A stretch of DNA of 64,000 bases from Coenobita brevimanus (GCA_032717465.1 CM064732.1:25675797-25739796), one strand, 5' to 3'; positions 22,046 to 32,840 are shown, counted from the stretch's first letter. The notes: a model not told the origin generated them from the letters alone. A program made the numbers and translations.

Positions 22046-22412
22046 TTAATAAAGGGCCAGTAAGAGAGACCAATGTATTATAGGTCAGACAAACAAGGTA
22101 CAACTAGAAGACCAGACGAACAAAGGTAATACCAAGGAGAAACAAAATGGTTAACACAGCCACAAAGAAAGACCATTTTAAAATCTTAAGCACTTTTTTT
22201 TTTCACCACTACGCAACTATTACTGTTTTCACCACAAAAGAAACCATGAGGTAAAAAGGTAAATGAACGCCGTATGTATTCATCCAGTTCGAAAAGAATG
22301 TCCTAAGTTGAATAATAATTTTGGGTTAACAAATCTGATTTATAAATACATTTTCTGGTGAAAATGGTAAATAGAATTTTTTGCAAGCAAGGAAGCCATT
22401 GGAGACATAAGT

Positions 22413-23525
22413 CTATCAATCTATCTATTGCCAGACGCCTTAATCCCTTATACGGGGTGGCCACAAACAAATCGCCTCCAAGTCATCCTGCCCCCGCCAT
22501 TTCACTGCCCTGCTCCCAATTCACAGACCCCTCCCTCATATACCTCTCCACTCCATCCCTCCATCTCATCCTCTGTCTTCCCTTCCCTCTCCCCCCCTCA
22601 ACCCCACTCACATACACTTTCCTCGTCAGTCTCTCACTCTCCATCCTCTCCACATAGCCAAACTACCAAAATGTGTTTCTCCTAACGCTTCCTATCACAT
22701 CCATATCCACACCACAACGCTCCTTCACATCCTCATTTGTCAGTCTGTCTCTCCATGTGACTCCACAGGCTCCTCTCAAATAACTCAATTCCATTGCTCT
22801 CACTCTTAACTTGTGTCCCTCCAACAACGTCCAAGCTTCACTTCCATACGTTAGAGTTGCAATCACAATACTGTCATGTAGTAACTTTTTCACTTCCATG
22901 CTCACTTCCCTGTTTCTTATCACTGCCTTCATGGAACCAACAACGTTTCTTCCCTGTTGTACCCTTTCAAGCACTTCACCCTCCAAACTTCCATCCTTAC
23001 TCATCACACTGCCCAGGTACTTAAGCGTACTCACATTTTCCATTTCATCATCATCCAAGGTCATTGTACATGCACTGACTTTACCCCTTTCGAAGACCAT
23101 AACTTTACTCTTCCCTACATTCACCTTTAGATTCCGTTTCTTACGCACATTCCAAAACCCATCCATCAAGCCTTGCAGCTCCCCTTTGTCTTCACTTAAC
23201 AACACAGTATCATCTGCAAACAACAGTACAGGGAGATTCCAAACACTGCCCTCTCTCATTAGGGCCACTCCAACATCCACTGTCCTACCTTGCATCTCTT
23301 TTATAACCCCATCCACATACAGACTAAACAACCATGGAGGCATGACATGCCTGTTTCAACCCAACCTTCAAATAGAAAAACTCACTCAGTTCACTCTCCA
23401 CATGCACTGCAGCCTTAGCACCCTCATACAAACTCTTCACAGCATTCAACAACTTTCCATCTACTCCAAATATTCTTAGTACTTTCCACCGTTCTTATTT
23501 ATCCGCTATGTCTTATGCTTTTGTG
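22413..23525 (-). mobile_element. RTE-like LINE B3, 5'-truncated
   Basis: Starts (minus-strand 3' end) with a CTATC tail and GCGTCTGGCAA block at 22413-22440. One frame, 23343-22663, covers MPPWLFSLYVDGVIKEM, LLFADDTVLLSEDKGE, KRNLKVNVGKSKVMVFERG, LKYLGSVMSKDG, LTYGSEAWTL and GVTWRDRLTNEDVKERCG. It then meets a stop within the WFG motif (near 22663; GNTFW then TAG). The C-terminal tail lies in another frame. Family B consensus is lost above 23525, about the MDLEKAYDR region. Confidence 0.87.
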
Positions 23526-23599
23526 ACGGCTTAAAAACAGCTAAAACAAACAATACTAAAATGCAAGGAAATAGTGAAAAATAATTATGGCAAAGTACA

Positions 23600-23603
<4 letters not shown>

Positions 23604-23662
<59 letters not shown>

Positions 23663-23707
23663 GACAGACAGACATATACAGTCATGCATACAATCTGGCT
23701 AACAGAC

Positions 23708-23755
<48 letters not shown>
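23604..23755. repeat. (GA)n and (CA)n microsatellites
   Basis: GA units at 23604-23660, a short CAGA run, then CA units at 23711-23755. Confidence 0.95.
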
Positions 23756-23757
<2 letters not shown>

Positions 23758-24157
23758 CAGATATAGGATAGAAATTGAGAGCAAACAGAGGTAACATGAT
23801 GGAAAACAGGGGAGGAAGCAAAGAGAGACAGAATAATAAGACAGTAGGCGACGATGGCCAGCTCTAAGCGGACCAAGCTTTGGTCCACCCGATATACAAA
23901 TTGTAGGTGGCGCTGTCAGCAACTGGAAATGAGTTTCGACACTAAAAGTCACTTCTATATGGAGATGTTTCAGTGTAACTTTCTGCCTCAAAATCATGAC
24001 CTGGCTTAATATTCTTCGGAATTTTAGCATGTGATGCAAGCAAGGTCATAATTATAGAGTTTTTCATATATTTTACACTCGGTGACTCTTGACCCCTGAT
24101 CTGACAGATAAAGATCATGCATGTACGATGCACACTTTTGGTACTCAATAACATCTA

Positions 24158-25320
24158 CAGTAATCACTGTACTATCCAGAAGCCCACTTTCTGGACTTCC
24201 CACTTACTGGACATTGTGGGCCTGGACTTTCGGAACTCAAAAAGGGCCAAAAAAAAAGATAACTATCCCCCCCCAAATCCGATTTTTTCCCCATCCGTAA
24301 TTTGAAATTGCCGGACTGTGTGCGCCGAACAGCTGTTTACGCCACGGCCCCTGTAAGCCAAGAAACCATTTACAACGCTGGGTGGTAACCATATAACCAA
24401 ACCATACGTGCTCCCTACGTGTCAACAAGAGGGTTGGTGGAGAGTTAGTGTCCCTCCCTGTAAAACATATAACTCAAAGTCAAATGGCCACCCCTTACGG
24501 GATTATGGCGTCTGGCAATAGATAGATAGATAGACATATAATTAGTGAAGAATAAATGCATCCTTTAAGAATGTGGTAATGAAAAGTTAAATTTGGTAAT
24601 TAAAATTGAGGAGTCTGGTAATGTGGATGAGCTCAGATCTGGCAACCCTGCCCTCAGTTACTGCCTAAACATTGTCGAGGGTGGATGTTCATCACAATTG
24701 ATGCCCCATGTGCTAGTTTTTGTGAATAAACAGTGAATAAACTGCAATACCTCGCCACTAGACCACATGGGAATTTACAGTGTTGTGCACTGTTAAGAAA
24801 TTAGAATTTAGAGTGCAAAGGATTAAATGTGGAGTGCAAAGTGGCGGTTGAAACCCGTGGTTGAAAGTGGCATAGTGCAGTTAGGAACAGAATGTGCAGT
24901 GTTAATGTTAAACAATATTAACTCACAGTACAAAGAATTAAGTGTAGCACAACACTGGATTACTGTATGTGCTTCAAGAGCATTTTCACCACTACCAAAG
25001 CCTTCGAGGAGGCGGCCACAGATGTGCTGTAAGTACCCTGTACACTTAAATATTTTCCATAACCACTTCTAATTCCTCATTCCCTGTTTTCTTTTCATTT
25101 ATTTCTTGCTTTATGACCATTATTGGTGTGAATAGGGTTTTAAATAGGTTTAAATAGGCCCTCTGCAAATCTGGTAGGGAGTTATTTAGGTGGCTGTCAA
25201 AGTTAGGTTGGGTTAGGGTCCTTAAATACCAGTCCAGGAGCCAGGGGCCCACTTTCTGGAAGGGACCACTTTCCGGACATGCCTTTGGCTCTATTACATC
25301 GGATAGTGGAGGGATTACTG
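24158..25320. mobile_element. pogo/Tc1-mariner-type DNA element, non-autonomous, TA-flanked
   Basis: Inverted ends: left CAGTAATCACTGTACTATCC, right end read inward CAGTAATCCCTCCACTATCC (17 of 20 identical). The dinucleotide TA lies directly outside both (24156-24157 and 25321-25322), the target duplication of the Tc1/mariner/pogo superfamily, and CAGT termini are typical of pogo/Tigger elements. CACTTTCTGGA-like words are repeated just inside both ends. No transposase frame is present. A SINE-like element at 24350-24534 is nested in it. Confidence 0.78.
24350..24534 (+). mobile_element. SINE-like element, copy 2, nested in the pogo-type element
   Basis: Same unit as 9908-10095, from CCTGTAAGCCAAGAAACC to the shared LINE B tail GGCGTCTGGCAATAGATAG. 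By eye only about a dozen differences separate the copies. Same orientation. No ORF. The insertion postdates the pogo-type element. Confidence 0.68.
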
Positions 25321-25487
25321 TATAAGTATGCAAAGACTCATTTGATTCCATCCACCCACTGTAGAGATAGGGAACTTGTGACAGAATGGTCCACCAGAGG
25401 TCTAACGTCTAAGTGAGGCTGCCAGCAACTGGAAGTGAGTTTCGATACTGTCTTTTTTCTTTTTTTCTTTTTTTTGTAGGTACTCCA

Positions 25488-26665
25488 GTCTGGCATAAAT
25501 CTTTAATTTCCAAACTGCCCTCTTACAGTTTCTATCCTTCTGTCTGTGCCTTCATCGCTAGCTTCCTTTCTGGTCATTCTATAGCCGCTGTTGTAGACGG
25601 CCATCATTCTTCTCCTAGATCTATCAACAGTGGTGTTCCTCAGGGCTCTGTCGTATCACCAACTCTCTTCCTTGTATTCATCAATGACCTTCTAAGCTGT
25701 ACATCTACTGTAACCCTATCCACTCATACGCTGATGACTCCACCCTTCACCTTTCCATTTGGTTCCTGCAACGCTCATCTCAGCAGTTACTTCAACAAAC
25801 AAGGGATGAGGCAATGGCACACCTAATGTCTGACTTGGCTCGTATCTCTGACTGGGGTAAAAATAATATTGTTGTTTTTAATGCATCTAAGACTCAATTC
25901 TTACACCTATCAACCCAAAAAATCTTCCACAGGTATACCCACTAATATTTAATAATATTCAGCTTAATCCTGCATCATCCTTGAACACACTTGGGGTTTC
26001 ATTTACTCGGGACTTATCTTGGAAAGATCATACTACATCTCTTGTAAAATCTGCTTCCAAGAGATTGGGTGTGCTAAGCCGACACCGTTCTTTCTTTACT
26101 CCTGCACAATTGTTGACTCTATGCTGGGGTTTTATCCGCCCCTGTGTGGAGTACAACTCTCATGTGTGGGGAGGCTCCTCAAATATGGCTCTTCTCAACA
26201 GGGTGGAGTCAAAGGCTTTTCGTCTCATTAACTCTCCTCCTCTTATTGACTCCCTTCAACCTCTGTCTCTTCACCACACTGTTGCATCTTTATCTCTTTT
26301 CTATCGCTACTTTAATGGTCACTGTTCCTCTGAACTGTCTGCATGCATTCCTCCACCTCTATGACGGGCGCGTAGCACCCGTCTAGCAGCAAACTCTCAT
26401 CCCTTTTCTGTCCAGCTCTCTTATGCAAGAGTTAACCGTTACTCCCAGTCCTTCATTTATGCAACAGGTCAACTCTGGAACTGTCTCCCTCTGTCTGTAT
26501 TTCCTGCTGCCTATGATCTCCAGTCTTTCAAACGCAGTGTGTTTGGCATCTCGAAATGATCGGATCTTGAATATGGTTCTATATTGTATTTTGTTTTTCT
26601 CTTGGAGGGAACTGTTATTGTGGGTTCATGGCCTTTGGTTCCTTCTTCCTCACATTAAAAAAAAA
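25488..26665 (+). pseudogene. Jockey-like LINE J4, RT second half to poly(A)
   Basis: The best jockey-like copy. It starts abruptly at VWHKSLISKLPSY (5'-truncated next to a T-rich stretch), then SGVPQGSVVSPTLFLVFINDLLS near 25640, a frameshift just before the catalytic region (IHSYADDSTLHL can be read in the other frame near 25725), SDLARISDWGKNN near 25840, and the long frame 25981-26364 with FTRDLSWKDHTTSLVKSASK, LCWGFIRPCVEYNSHVWGGS, RVESKAFRLINSP, SLFYRYFNGHCSSELS. It continues past a TGA (probably from CGA) to ATGQLWNCLPLSVFPAAYD and ends in an A run at 26656-26665. This copy is the reference for J1, J3 and J5. Confidence 0.85.
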
Positions 26666-26686
26666 GGAATCATGGCCCTGGATTAA

Positions 26687-27307
26687 CCCTTGGTGTCCGG
26701 CGTTTATTTCCGCCAACTTTTCCCCCAGTAAGTGATTTCTGGAATATCACCTTTTTTTAAACCATATTATTTCAGCTAGTACTTAACCAAAATAAAAAAA
26801 AAACTAAGTGCAGTAATACTCACCAATCCTCTGACTTCAAGCTGATGCCATCAGATTGTCCAGGTGGTGTGTAGGGTCAGAGAGAGCCTTTAGAAGTGGA
26901 GGAACTTTTGATGATTTTTGTGACCGTGTCCATATGCATGGCTGAAGTACGGTGGGACAAGTAAGGCTTATACTAGCCCTGAACATAAGAAAATAATTAC
27001 TTTCAGAATACTGCCATCAACTGCAAACACCATTTCTGTGCAAGCTTTAAGAAGTGTGGTGTGAGTGTGTGTGAGTGTTGTCACTATGCCAATGACCTTT
27101 AGGGAGGCTGGTTGCATAGGTCTATCCATGATGCAATTACACAACTGAAGCGTGACTGGGATGTGTGCAGGAGGATTGCCAGTGTTTACCTGTGGTGGTG
27201 ATTATCTGCGCATTACTTAAACTATGCCACAAAACGCTAGACCATGTATACATGCCTTCCAGATGTCTCCAGGCAGTCATCTATGCATGACACCCAGATG
27301 CCATGGG
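26687..27307. mobile_element. Second TTAA-flanked piggyBac-like MITE (621 bp)
   Basis: TTAA at 26683-26686 and 27308-27311. Ends: left CCCTTGGTGTCCGGCG, right end read inward CCCATGGCATCTGG, matching at 10 of the first 14 bases. Size and target match the 21448-22045 element, but the interiors do not look alike. It lies about 20 bp beyond the poly(A) of J4. No transposase frame. Confidence 0.58.
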
Positions 27308-28099
27308 TTAATATTATTCAGAGCCTTAGCATTTTGCGTGAGCATAATCATGATTTTAACAATTTTCACCTTTTTTTTTTTTTATGACCTGTGACCCCTG
27401 ACCTGGCCAATGTAGCACAAAGGTGTACAATAGAAAGTGTAGTATTAGTCAATGTCTATAAGCATGCAAGCTTTCATTCAATTCCATTGAACTGCTGGAA
27501 AACTACGAGGACTTTTTGAAAACCGGTTCTGGTTGCTAGGAATGCTGAGGTTAATCTTCCCAGAGTTCCCACTTGAAAAGTAAAGGAGAGAGGGGGAAAA
27601 ATGGATGGAACACTTCCAACAGAGAATAAGCTGAAGATTATACCAAAAGAAGTCAGCACTTTCTACGCCAATTAGTAACGCTTCTACTGTACAGCTCAAA
27701 ATGTGAAAAGCACGAAAAAGTAGGTTTTCGGCCATAGGAAGGGAATGAGTAGTTGCCTAGCAACCAAAATCTTGCGGACACAGCTAGGTCATAGGCTGGT
27801 AATTGTGTTCAGGAATGGTCGGAATCAGTTAATTCGAAGGGCAGAAGTGCCTGCCTCAACTAAACAACAAAGAATTCATGATTACAAGAAATTAAGAAAA
27901 CGTGACTAACAGGAAGGGTAAAGTGGAGTTCCCCAACAGGATGGCAAACTTACTGTTGAAAAAATTTGAATGCTAAGCTATTATAACAAACGAAAGAAAA
28001 AAGTGGGGAGGGGAGGAAACCAGAACGATAATTTAACTGATTCATGAAGAGGTTAAACAGCAGTAGCTAAAAAAATAAAATAAAATAAATAATTTGGTT

Positions 28100-28265
28100 T
28101 TATGCCAGGTATCTCCGAAGGGCTAAGGCGTTGCCCTTGGGTAGAGGACTTTGGACTGGAGCATGTAGCATTTTATGACCGGATGCCCTTCCTGTTGTCT
28201 ACCAATGACCCTTGGATGGATTCGATCTTCCATCCCTTCTCTAGCCCACTGAGTCATGGCGCTCC
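28100..28265 (-). mobile_element. SINE-like sequence at the inner end of the left palindrome arm
   Basis: Minus strand: TGACTCAGTGG resembles a pol III A box, and AGATCGAATCC about 20 bp later resembles a B box. These are followed by a core AAGGGCATCCGG that I recall from SINEs widespread in invertebrates (recalled, not checked). The inverted copy is at 28283-28440. Confidence 0.5.
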
Positions 28266-28282
28266 ATTCTGACCGAAGGGTC

Positions 28283-28440
28283 GGAGGATCGAATCCACCC
28301 AAGGGTCATTGGTAGACAACAGGAAGGGCATCCGGTCATAACATGCTACACGCTCCAGTCCAAAGTCCTCTACCCAGGGGCAACTCCTTATCCCTTCAGG
28401 GATACCTGGCGTAAAACCAAATTATTTATTTTACTTATTT
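28283..28440 (+). mobile_element. SINE-like sequence at the inner end of the right palindrome arm
   Basis: Plus strand: GGATCGAATCC (B-box-like), then AGGAAGGGCATCCGGTCATA, ending near a TTATTTTACTTATTTTTTTT tail. It matches the left-arm SINE in inverse orientation, but the sequence before its B box differs, so the palindrome symmetry stops inside the SINE head. Confidence 0.5.
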
Positions 28441-29328
28441 TTTTTTTTTTACTGCTGTTTAACCTCTTCATGAATCAGTTAAATTATCGATCTGGTTTCC
28501 TCCCCTCCCCACTTTTTTTCTTTCATTTGTTATAATAGCTTAGCATTCAAATTTTTCAACAGTAAGTTTGCCATCCTGTTGGGGCACTCCACGTTACCCT
28601 TCCTGTTCGTCACGTTTTTTTAATTTCTTGTAATCATGAATTCTTTATTGTTTAGTTGAGGCAGGCACCTCTGCCCTTCGAATTAACTGATTCCGACCAT
28701 TCCTGAACACAATTACTAGCTATGACCTAGCTGTGTCCACAAGGTTTTGGTTGCTAGGCAACTACTTGTTGCCTTCCGATGGCTGAAAACCCACTTTTTT
28801 GTGCTTTTCACATATTGAGCTGTACAGTAGAAGCATTACTAATTGGCGTAGAAAGTGCTGACTTCTTTAGGTATAATCTTGAGGTTATTCTTTGTTGGAA
28901 GAGTTCCATCCATTTTTCCCCTCTCTCCTTTAGTTTTCAAGTGGCATCTCTGGGAAGATTAACCTCAGCATTCCTAGCAACCAGAACCGGTTTTCAAAAA
29001 GTCCCCCTAGTTTTCCAGCAGTTCAATGGAATTGAATAAAAGTTTGCATGCTTATAGACATTAATACCAAAATAGAGAAAAACATGATTTGAGAAACAAA
29101 CTAAGTTGATAAAGGAAAAAAATAGAGAATTAGTGAAAAGGAAAGATATTCTACATATAGATTTAAGAAGAGATAAAAAGGCAGTTAAATGGCAGAGAAA
29201 TAAACAGATACATGAAGTGTTGGCAATTAGTTGAGCAAAAATTAGGAAATATATAGTAGGCAAATACGTAGAACTTGGAACACTTAAATGTACTAATGAG
29301 AGAGCAAGTAAACAACCGAGCAAAGAAA

Positions 29329-29396
<68 letters not shown>
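29329..29396. repeat. (CA)n microsatellite
   Basis: About 33 CA units. 29068-29328 between the palindrome and this tract shows nothing I recognise. Confidence 0.95.
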
Positions 29397-29398
<2 letters not shown>

Positions 29399-29514
29399 AC
29401 ATACTGTACAGTACACACTAAGATATGTACTGGTATTAACTTCACTAACTGCATTGTATATGTATGTGTACATCAATATATTAATGTTCAAGACAATATT
29501 TACTACTGAATGAA

Positions 29515-29745
29515 ATTGAAAGGGTTTTCATATCATTAACCCTCCTCCTCTTACTGGTTCCTTCAACCTCTGTCTCCTTGATGCACTGCTATATCTTTAT
29601 CTCATTTCCATTGTTAATTCAAGGGTCACTGCCCCTCTGAAATGCCTGCTTGTATCCCTCCACCACCTCGGTGAGTGCGTACCATCCATTTGGCAGCAAA
29701 CTTACGTCCAAGTCACTAATGCAAGAGTTAACCGTTAAACAGATC
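29515..29745 (+). mobile_element. Jockey-like LINE J5, upstream segment (split by B4)
   Basis: Matches J4 from the CTCATTAACTCTCCTCCTCTT region through the TATCTTTATCTC and TCACTGCCCCTCTGAA blocks to GCAAGAGTTAACCGTT at 29720-29735. It then meets AACAGATC and the B4 insertion. The matching remainder starts at 30818. Confidence 0.78.
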
Positions 29746-30817
29746 ATTAAGAATATATGGAGTGGAGGGGAAATTGTTGAGTGCTGTGAAGAGTATGTAC
29801 GAGGGAGCTAGGGCTACGGTGCGAGTGGATAGTGAGCTGAGTGGGTTCTTTGATATCATTGTGGGACTGAAACAGGGGTGTGTGATGTCTCCATGGCTGT
29901 TTAATATATATATGGATGGGGTTGTAAAGGAGGTGCAAGGTAGGGCAGTGGATGTGGGGGTGGCCCTAATGAATGAGGGTGAGATTTGGAAGCTTCCGGT
30001 GTTGCTGTTTGCTGATGATACAGTATTGTTGAGTGAAGATGAATGGGAGTTGCAAGGTTTGGTGAATGAATTTGGGACAGTGTGTAGGAGGAGGAAGCTG
30101 AAAGTTAATGTAAACAAAAGTAAAGTTATGGTGTTTGAGAGGAATGAAGTCACAGAGTGTGCAGTGAGGTTGGATAGTGAGGATATGGAGAATGTGAGTG
30201 CATTCAAGTACTTGGGTAGTGTGATGAGTAAGGATGGAACTTTGGGGGATGAAGTACGTGGAAAGGGTACAGCAGGGAAGAAAGGTTGTTGGTACACTGA
30301 AAGCAGTGATGAGAAATAGGGAGGTGAGTATGGAAGTTAAGAAGTCACTGCATGATGGTATTGTGATCCCTACCCTGACATATGGAAGCGAGGCGTGGAC
30401 CTTGCAAGAGGGGAACAAGTCAAGAGTGAGATCAGTGGAAATGAGTTACTTGAGAGGAGCATGTGGAGTGACGTGGAGGGACAGGTTGACGAATGAAGAA
30501 GTGAAGGAACGTTGTGAGGTAGATGTGGATGTGGTTGAAAAGATTAGGAGAAATACACTGAGGTGGTTTGGACATGTGGAGAGAATGGAGAATGAAAGAC
30601 TGACTAAGAGGGTGTATGTAGGTGAGGTGGAGGAAGGGAGAGGGAGGGGTAGACCGAGGATGAGGTGGAGGGATGGAGTTGAGAGGTATATGAGGGAGGG
30701 GGGGGTGAGTTGGGGGGAGGGGAGTCAAATGGTGGGTGACAGAGTGACTTGGAGGCGTTTTGTCTGCGGCCACCCTTTGCGGGATTAGGGCGTCGGGCTA
30801 TAGATAGATAGATAGAT
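29746..30817 (+). mobile_element. RTE-like LINE B4, 5'-truncated, nested in J5
   Basis: Family B copy on the plus strand ending in GGGATTAGGGCGTCGGGCTA and (TAGA)n at 30800-30817. It begins inside the RT at the segment coding RIYGVEGKLLSAVKSMYEGA. AACAGATC occurs directly before it (29738-29745) and shortly after its tail (30828-30835), consistent with an 8-18 bp target duplication in the J5 host sequence. Confidence 0.88.
29747..30788 (+). pseudogene. RT and C-terminal ORF of B4, one frameshift
   Basis: Frame 1 (to 30319) carries VKSMYEGARATVRVDSELS, LKQGCVMSPWLFNIYMDGV, the catalytic box LLFADDTVLLSEDEWE, KVNVNKSKVMVFERNE and FKYLGSVMSKDGTLGDEV. A small length change near 30260 moves the frame. 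The second frame runs to 30788 with EVSMEVKKSLHDGIVIPTLT, RGACGVTWRDRLTNEEVKE, LRWFGHVERMENERLTKR, RGRPRMRWRDGVERYMREG and the terminal RRFVCGHPLRD. Apart from that shift it has no stops, so it is the best preserved B-family C-terminus together with B5. The two copies are nearly identical. Confidence 0.88.
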
Positions 30818-31015
30818 GAATTTATGTAACAGATCAACTCTGGAACCGTCTTCCTTTATCTGCGTTTCCTACTGCCTGCGAAATCCGGTCTTGTGAATGC
30901 AATGTGTCTAGGCATCTCGAAATGAAGGGATCTTGAATTTGGCTGTTTTTTTTTTTTCTTTGTAGGAAACAATCTTGCCAGCTTCTAGCCTTTGGTTCCA
31001 TCTTCCTTGCATAAA
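30818..31015 (+). mobile_element. Jockey-like LINE J5, 3' segment (split by B4)
   Basis: Continues J4 homology: TTTATGTAACAGATCAACTC, a TGCGTTTCCTACTGCCTGC block, GGCATCTCGAAATGAAGGGA, and CCTTTGGTTCCATCTTCCTT. It ends next to the (CA)n tract where J4 has its poly(A). Confidence 0.78.
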
Positions 31016-31016
31016 T

Positions 31017-31084
<68 letters not shown>
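31017..31084. repeat. (CA)n microsatellite
   Basis: About 34 CA units in the position of the poly(A) tail of J5. Confidence 0.95.
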
Positions 31085-31086
<2 letters not shown>

Positions 31087-31487
31087 CCAAGGACTGAGTG
31101 CTTTGCAGAGAGCCTGGCATATCCATAAATATATTAAACCCATATGAAACTACACTACGTGCTGCACAGTGAATATTATATGCATACAAAAGCTTCAATG
31201 GCTTGAATTGCGCATACTTGTTTTGAGGTACTTTTGGCTCGAGACTAGGGTTCGAACCCAAAACGTGGCGGACATTTAAGGTGCTTGCTTGTAGTATTCC
31301 CTTTCATGTATTAGTATGTTTGCACCTGTCAATTTTACTGCTGACATAGGCAGACTACCACTCACAAACACAGCCATTACAACACTTCAGCGGTCACATA
31401 TATCACTCTTCCTACTGACACCCCTTTTCTATTTGTACTTAGCTAGGATGGGGAAGGGCTATTTCTGGTTATCATTGTACCTCTATA

Positions 31488-31585
31488 GAGAAGGTCCACT
31501 CTTGTGGTGGACCTCATGTGGAGTCTGATAGAGATGCTATTTATTTCAGTTCATATGAGGTCCACCGCAGTATTGGACCTTCTCC
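31488..31585. repeat. 98-bp near-perfect hairpin
   Basis: Left arm 31488-31522 (GAGAAGGTCC, then GGTGGACCTCATG) pairs with right arm 31551-31585 (CATATGAGGTCCACCG, then GGACCTTCTC), about 28 of 35 positions, around a 28-base loop. It could be a small MITE or a hairpin RNA. Confidence 0.7.
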
Positions 31586-31862
31586 GTGGAGGAAGAGGCC
31601 GTCTGTCATTTCAGTAGAATTGAAGGTAGCCGAGTAAATCGAAAAAAAAAAAAAAAACGTCATCAGAGTGAATGGGTTATCAGTTGTATATCTGATCATA
31701 TATCATTATTCTCCCTAACACTGCTAGGCTTCTATCACCTCCTTCTTTATAGTATAATTTCATGAGAATTTTTTCCCATAACGCCTGGCTATTCTTGCCA
31801 TCCTACCATCCCTTCCTCTTGGGTATTACCAAATGGACTGTCTAGATAAGCTTAGAGTAAGC

Positions 31863-31903
<41 letters not shown>

Positions 31904-32096
31904 AGAATAAATGAAGTTATGATTTTATGCTAAAACTCGATTTTTGTTTAATTTTTCTTGACCTTGCATTATCCCCCCTCCCCATTTTTTTTTTTTTACT
32001 TTGTTTCCTGTAATACAGTTATTTGTTCTTTTAATAAATGTCTGCAATCAGCGTGCCAATGAAGGATTTTCGTCTGATTATTTAACGTTGTTGTGA

Positions 32097-32149
<53 letters not shown>

Positions 32150-32840
32150 TTAGCTCATAATTCTTCTTCTCGCCTTACCATTTATCTGTCTATCTGAATA
32201 TTAATCTAATTGACGAGATTTAGGATGAGAATGAACATCATATGCTATGAATGTTGTTACCTTCACACTCAGATCGTCACCTGTCTTTTTAGAACCCTGC
32301 CTTACACCACCCGCACATCCTCAACTAAAATTCCAACAACACCTGACCCATCCATCTCTGAAGGGACACATGTCTGATCCTAGGTTGAGGTAGGGAGCTC
32401 TTATCGTACCGTATGGTTTTTAAAAGTTCTAACAAGCTTGCATGCGTCGGCCTTGGTCATCTAATGGCGGCTATCGACGCTGCTCGATCTCTCGCAGCCT
32501 CCTTGTTCAGTTTCGTATTCCTGAGGTCTCATTTTATTACTTGGTTTGCCAACATATGACCCACGAGCCTGACCCGACCCGTAAACCTAATCAGGCCGGT
32601 CTGCCAGTATGCTCCACACATTCACAAAAAATATTCCCGCTTTTCACTTACTCAGTAAGTGAAAACGAGATAAGTCTTGCTGGCTATTAAATACTATGGC
32701 AAACACTAGTTAGAGATAGTTTGGTCGAAAAAATAATTCACAATTCAATGGAATACTCCAGCTCTTCTTCTCGAGCCTGCAGCCTAGTACTGAGAAATTT
32801 TTGCTTGAGAAACAGCATCAAATATCCTATCATATATCCC
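31586..32840. other. No gene; (TA)n at 31866-31901 and (CT)n at 32101-32147
   Basis: Apart from these two microsatellites I see no repeat family or coding motif. The 82-residue frame at 32442 has no recognisable feature. Confidence 0.5.

Larger units (their letters stand above)
27446..29067. repeat. Long palindrome: two arms of about 785 bp around a 51-bp loop
   Basis: Left arm 27446-28231 and right arm 28283-29067 are reverse complements at about 90-93% by eye. For example, the ATTGGCGTAGAAAGTGCTGA block occurs on the minus strand near 27655 and the plus strand near 28842. Each arm carries the same 85-residue frame (MAEN...LSCTVEALLIGVES), which by position and decay looks non-coding. The innermost 130-150 bp of each arm resembles a tRNA-derived SINE. 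Divergence between arms argues against an assembly artefact. It could be a foldback element or an inverted duplication. Confidence 0.85.

Noticed and set aside
21790..22083. 97-residue frame in the piggyBac-type MITE as a transposase remnant
   Set aside because: No DDE motif or cysteine-rich end is visible, and the frame extends past the right terminus of the element.
27478..27735. 85-residue frame conserved in both palindrome arms as a small protein gene
   Set aside because: Conservation follows from the inverted duplication. The C-terminal thirds differ in frame between arms, and there is no codon-level sign of selection.
31225..31300. GGGTTCGAACCC, a perfect pol III B-box-like word, as a tRNA gene or SINE
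   Set aside because: No A box at the right distance and no cloverleaf could be formed. Possibly a SINE scrap, too weak to annotate.
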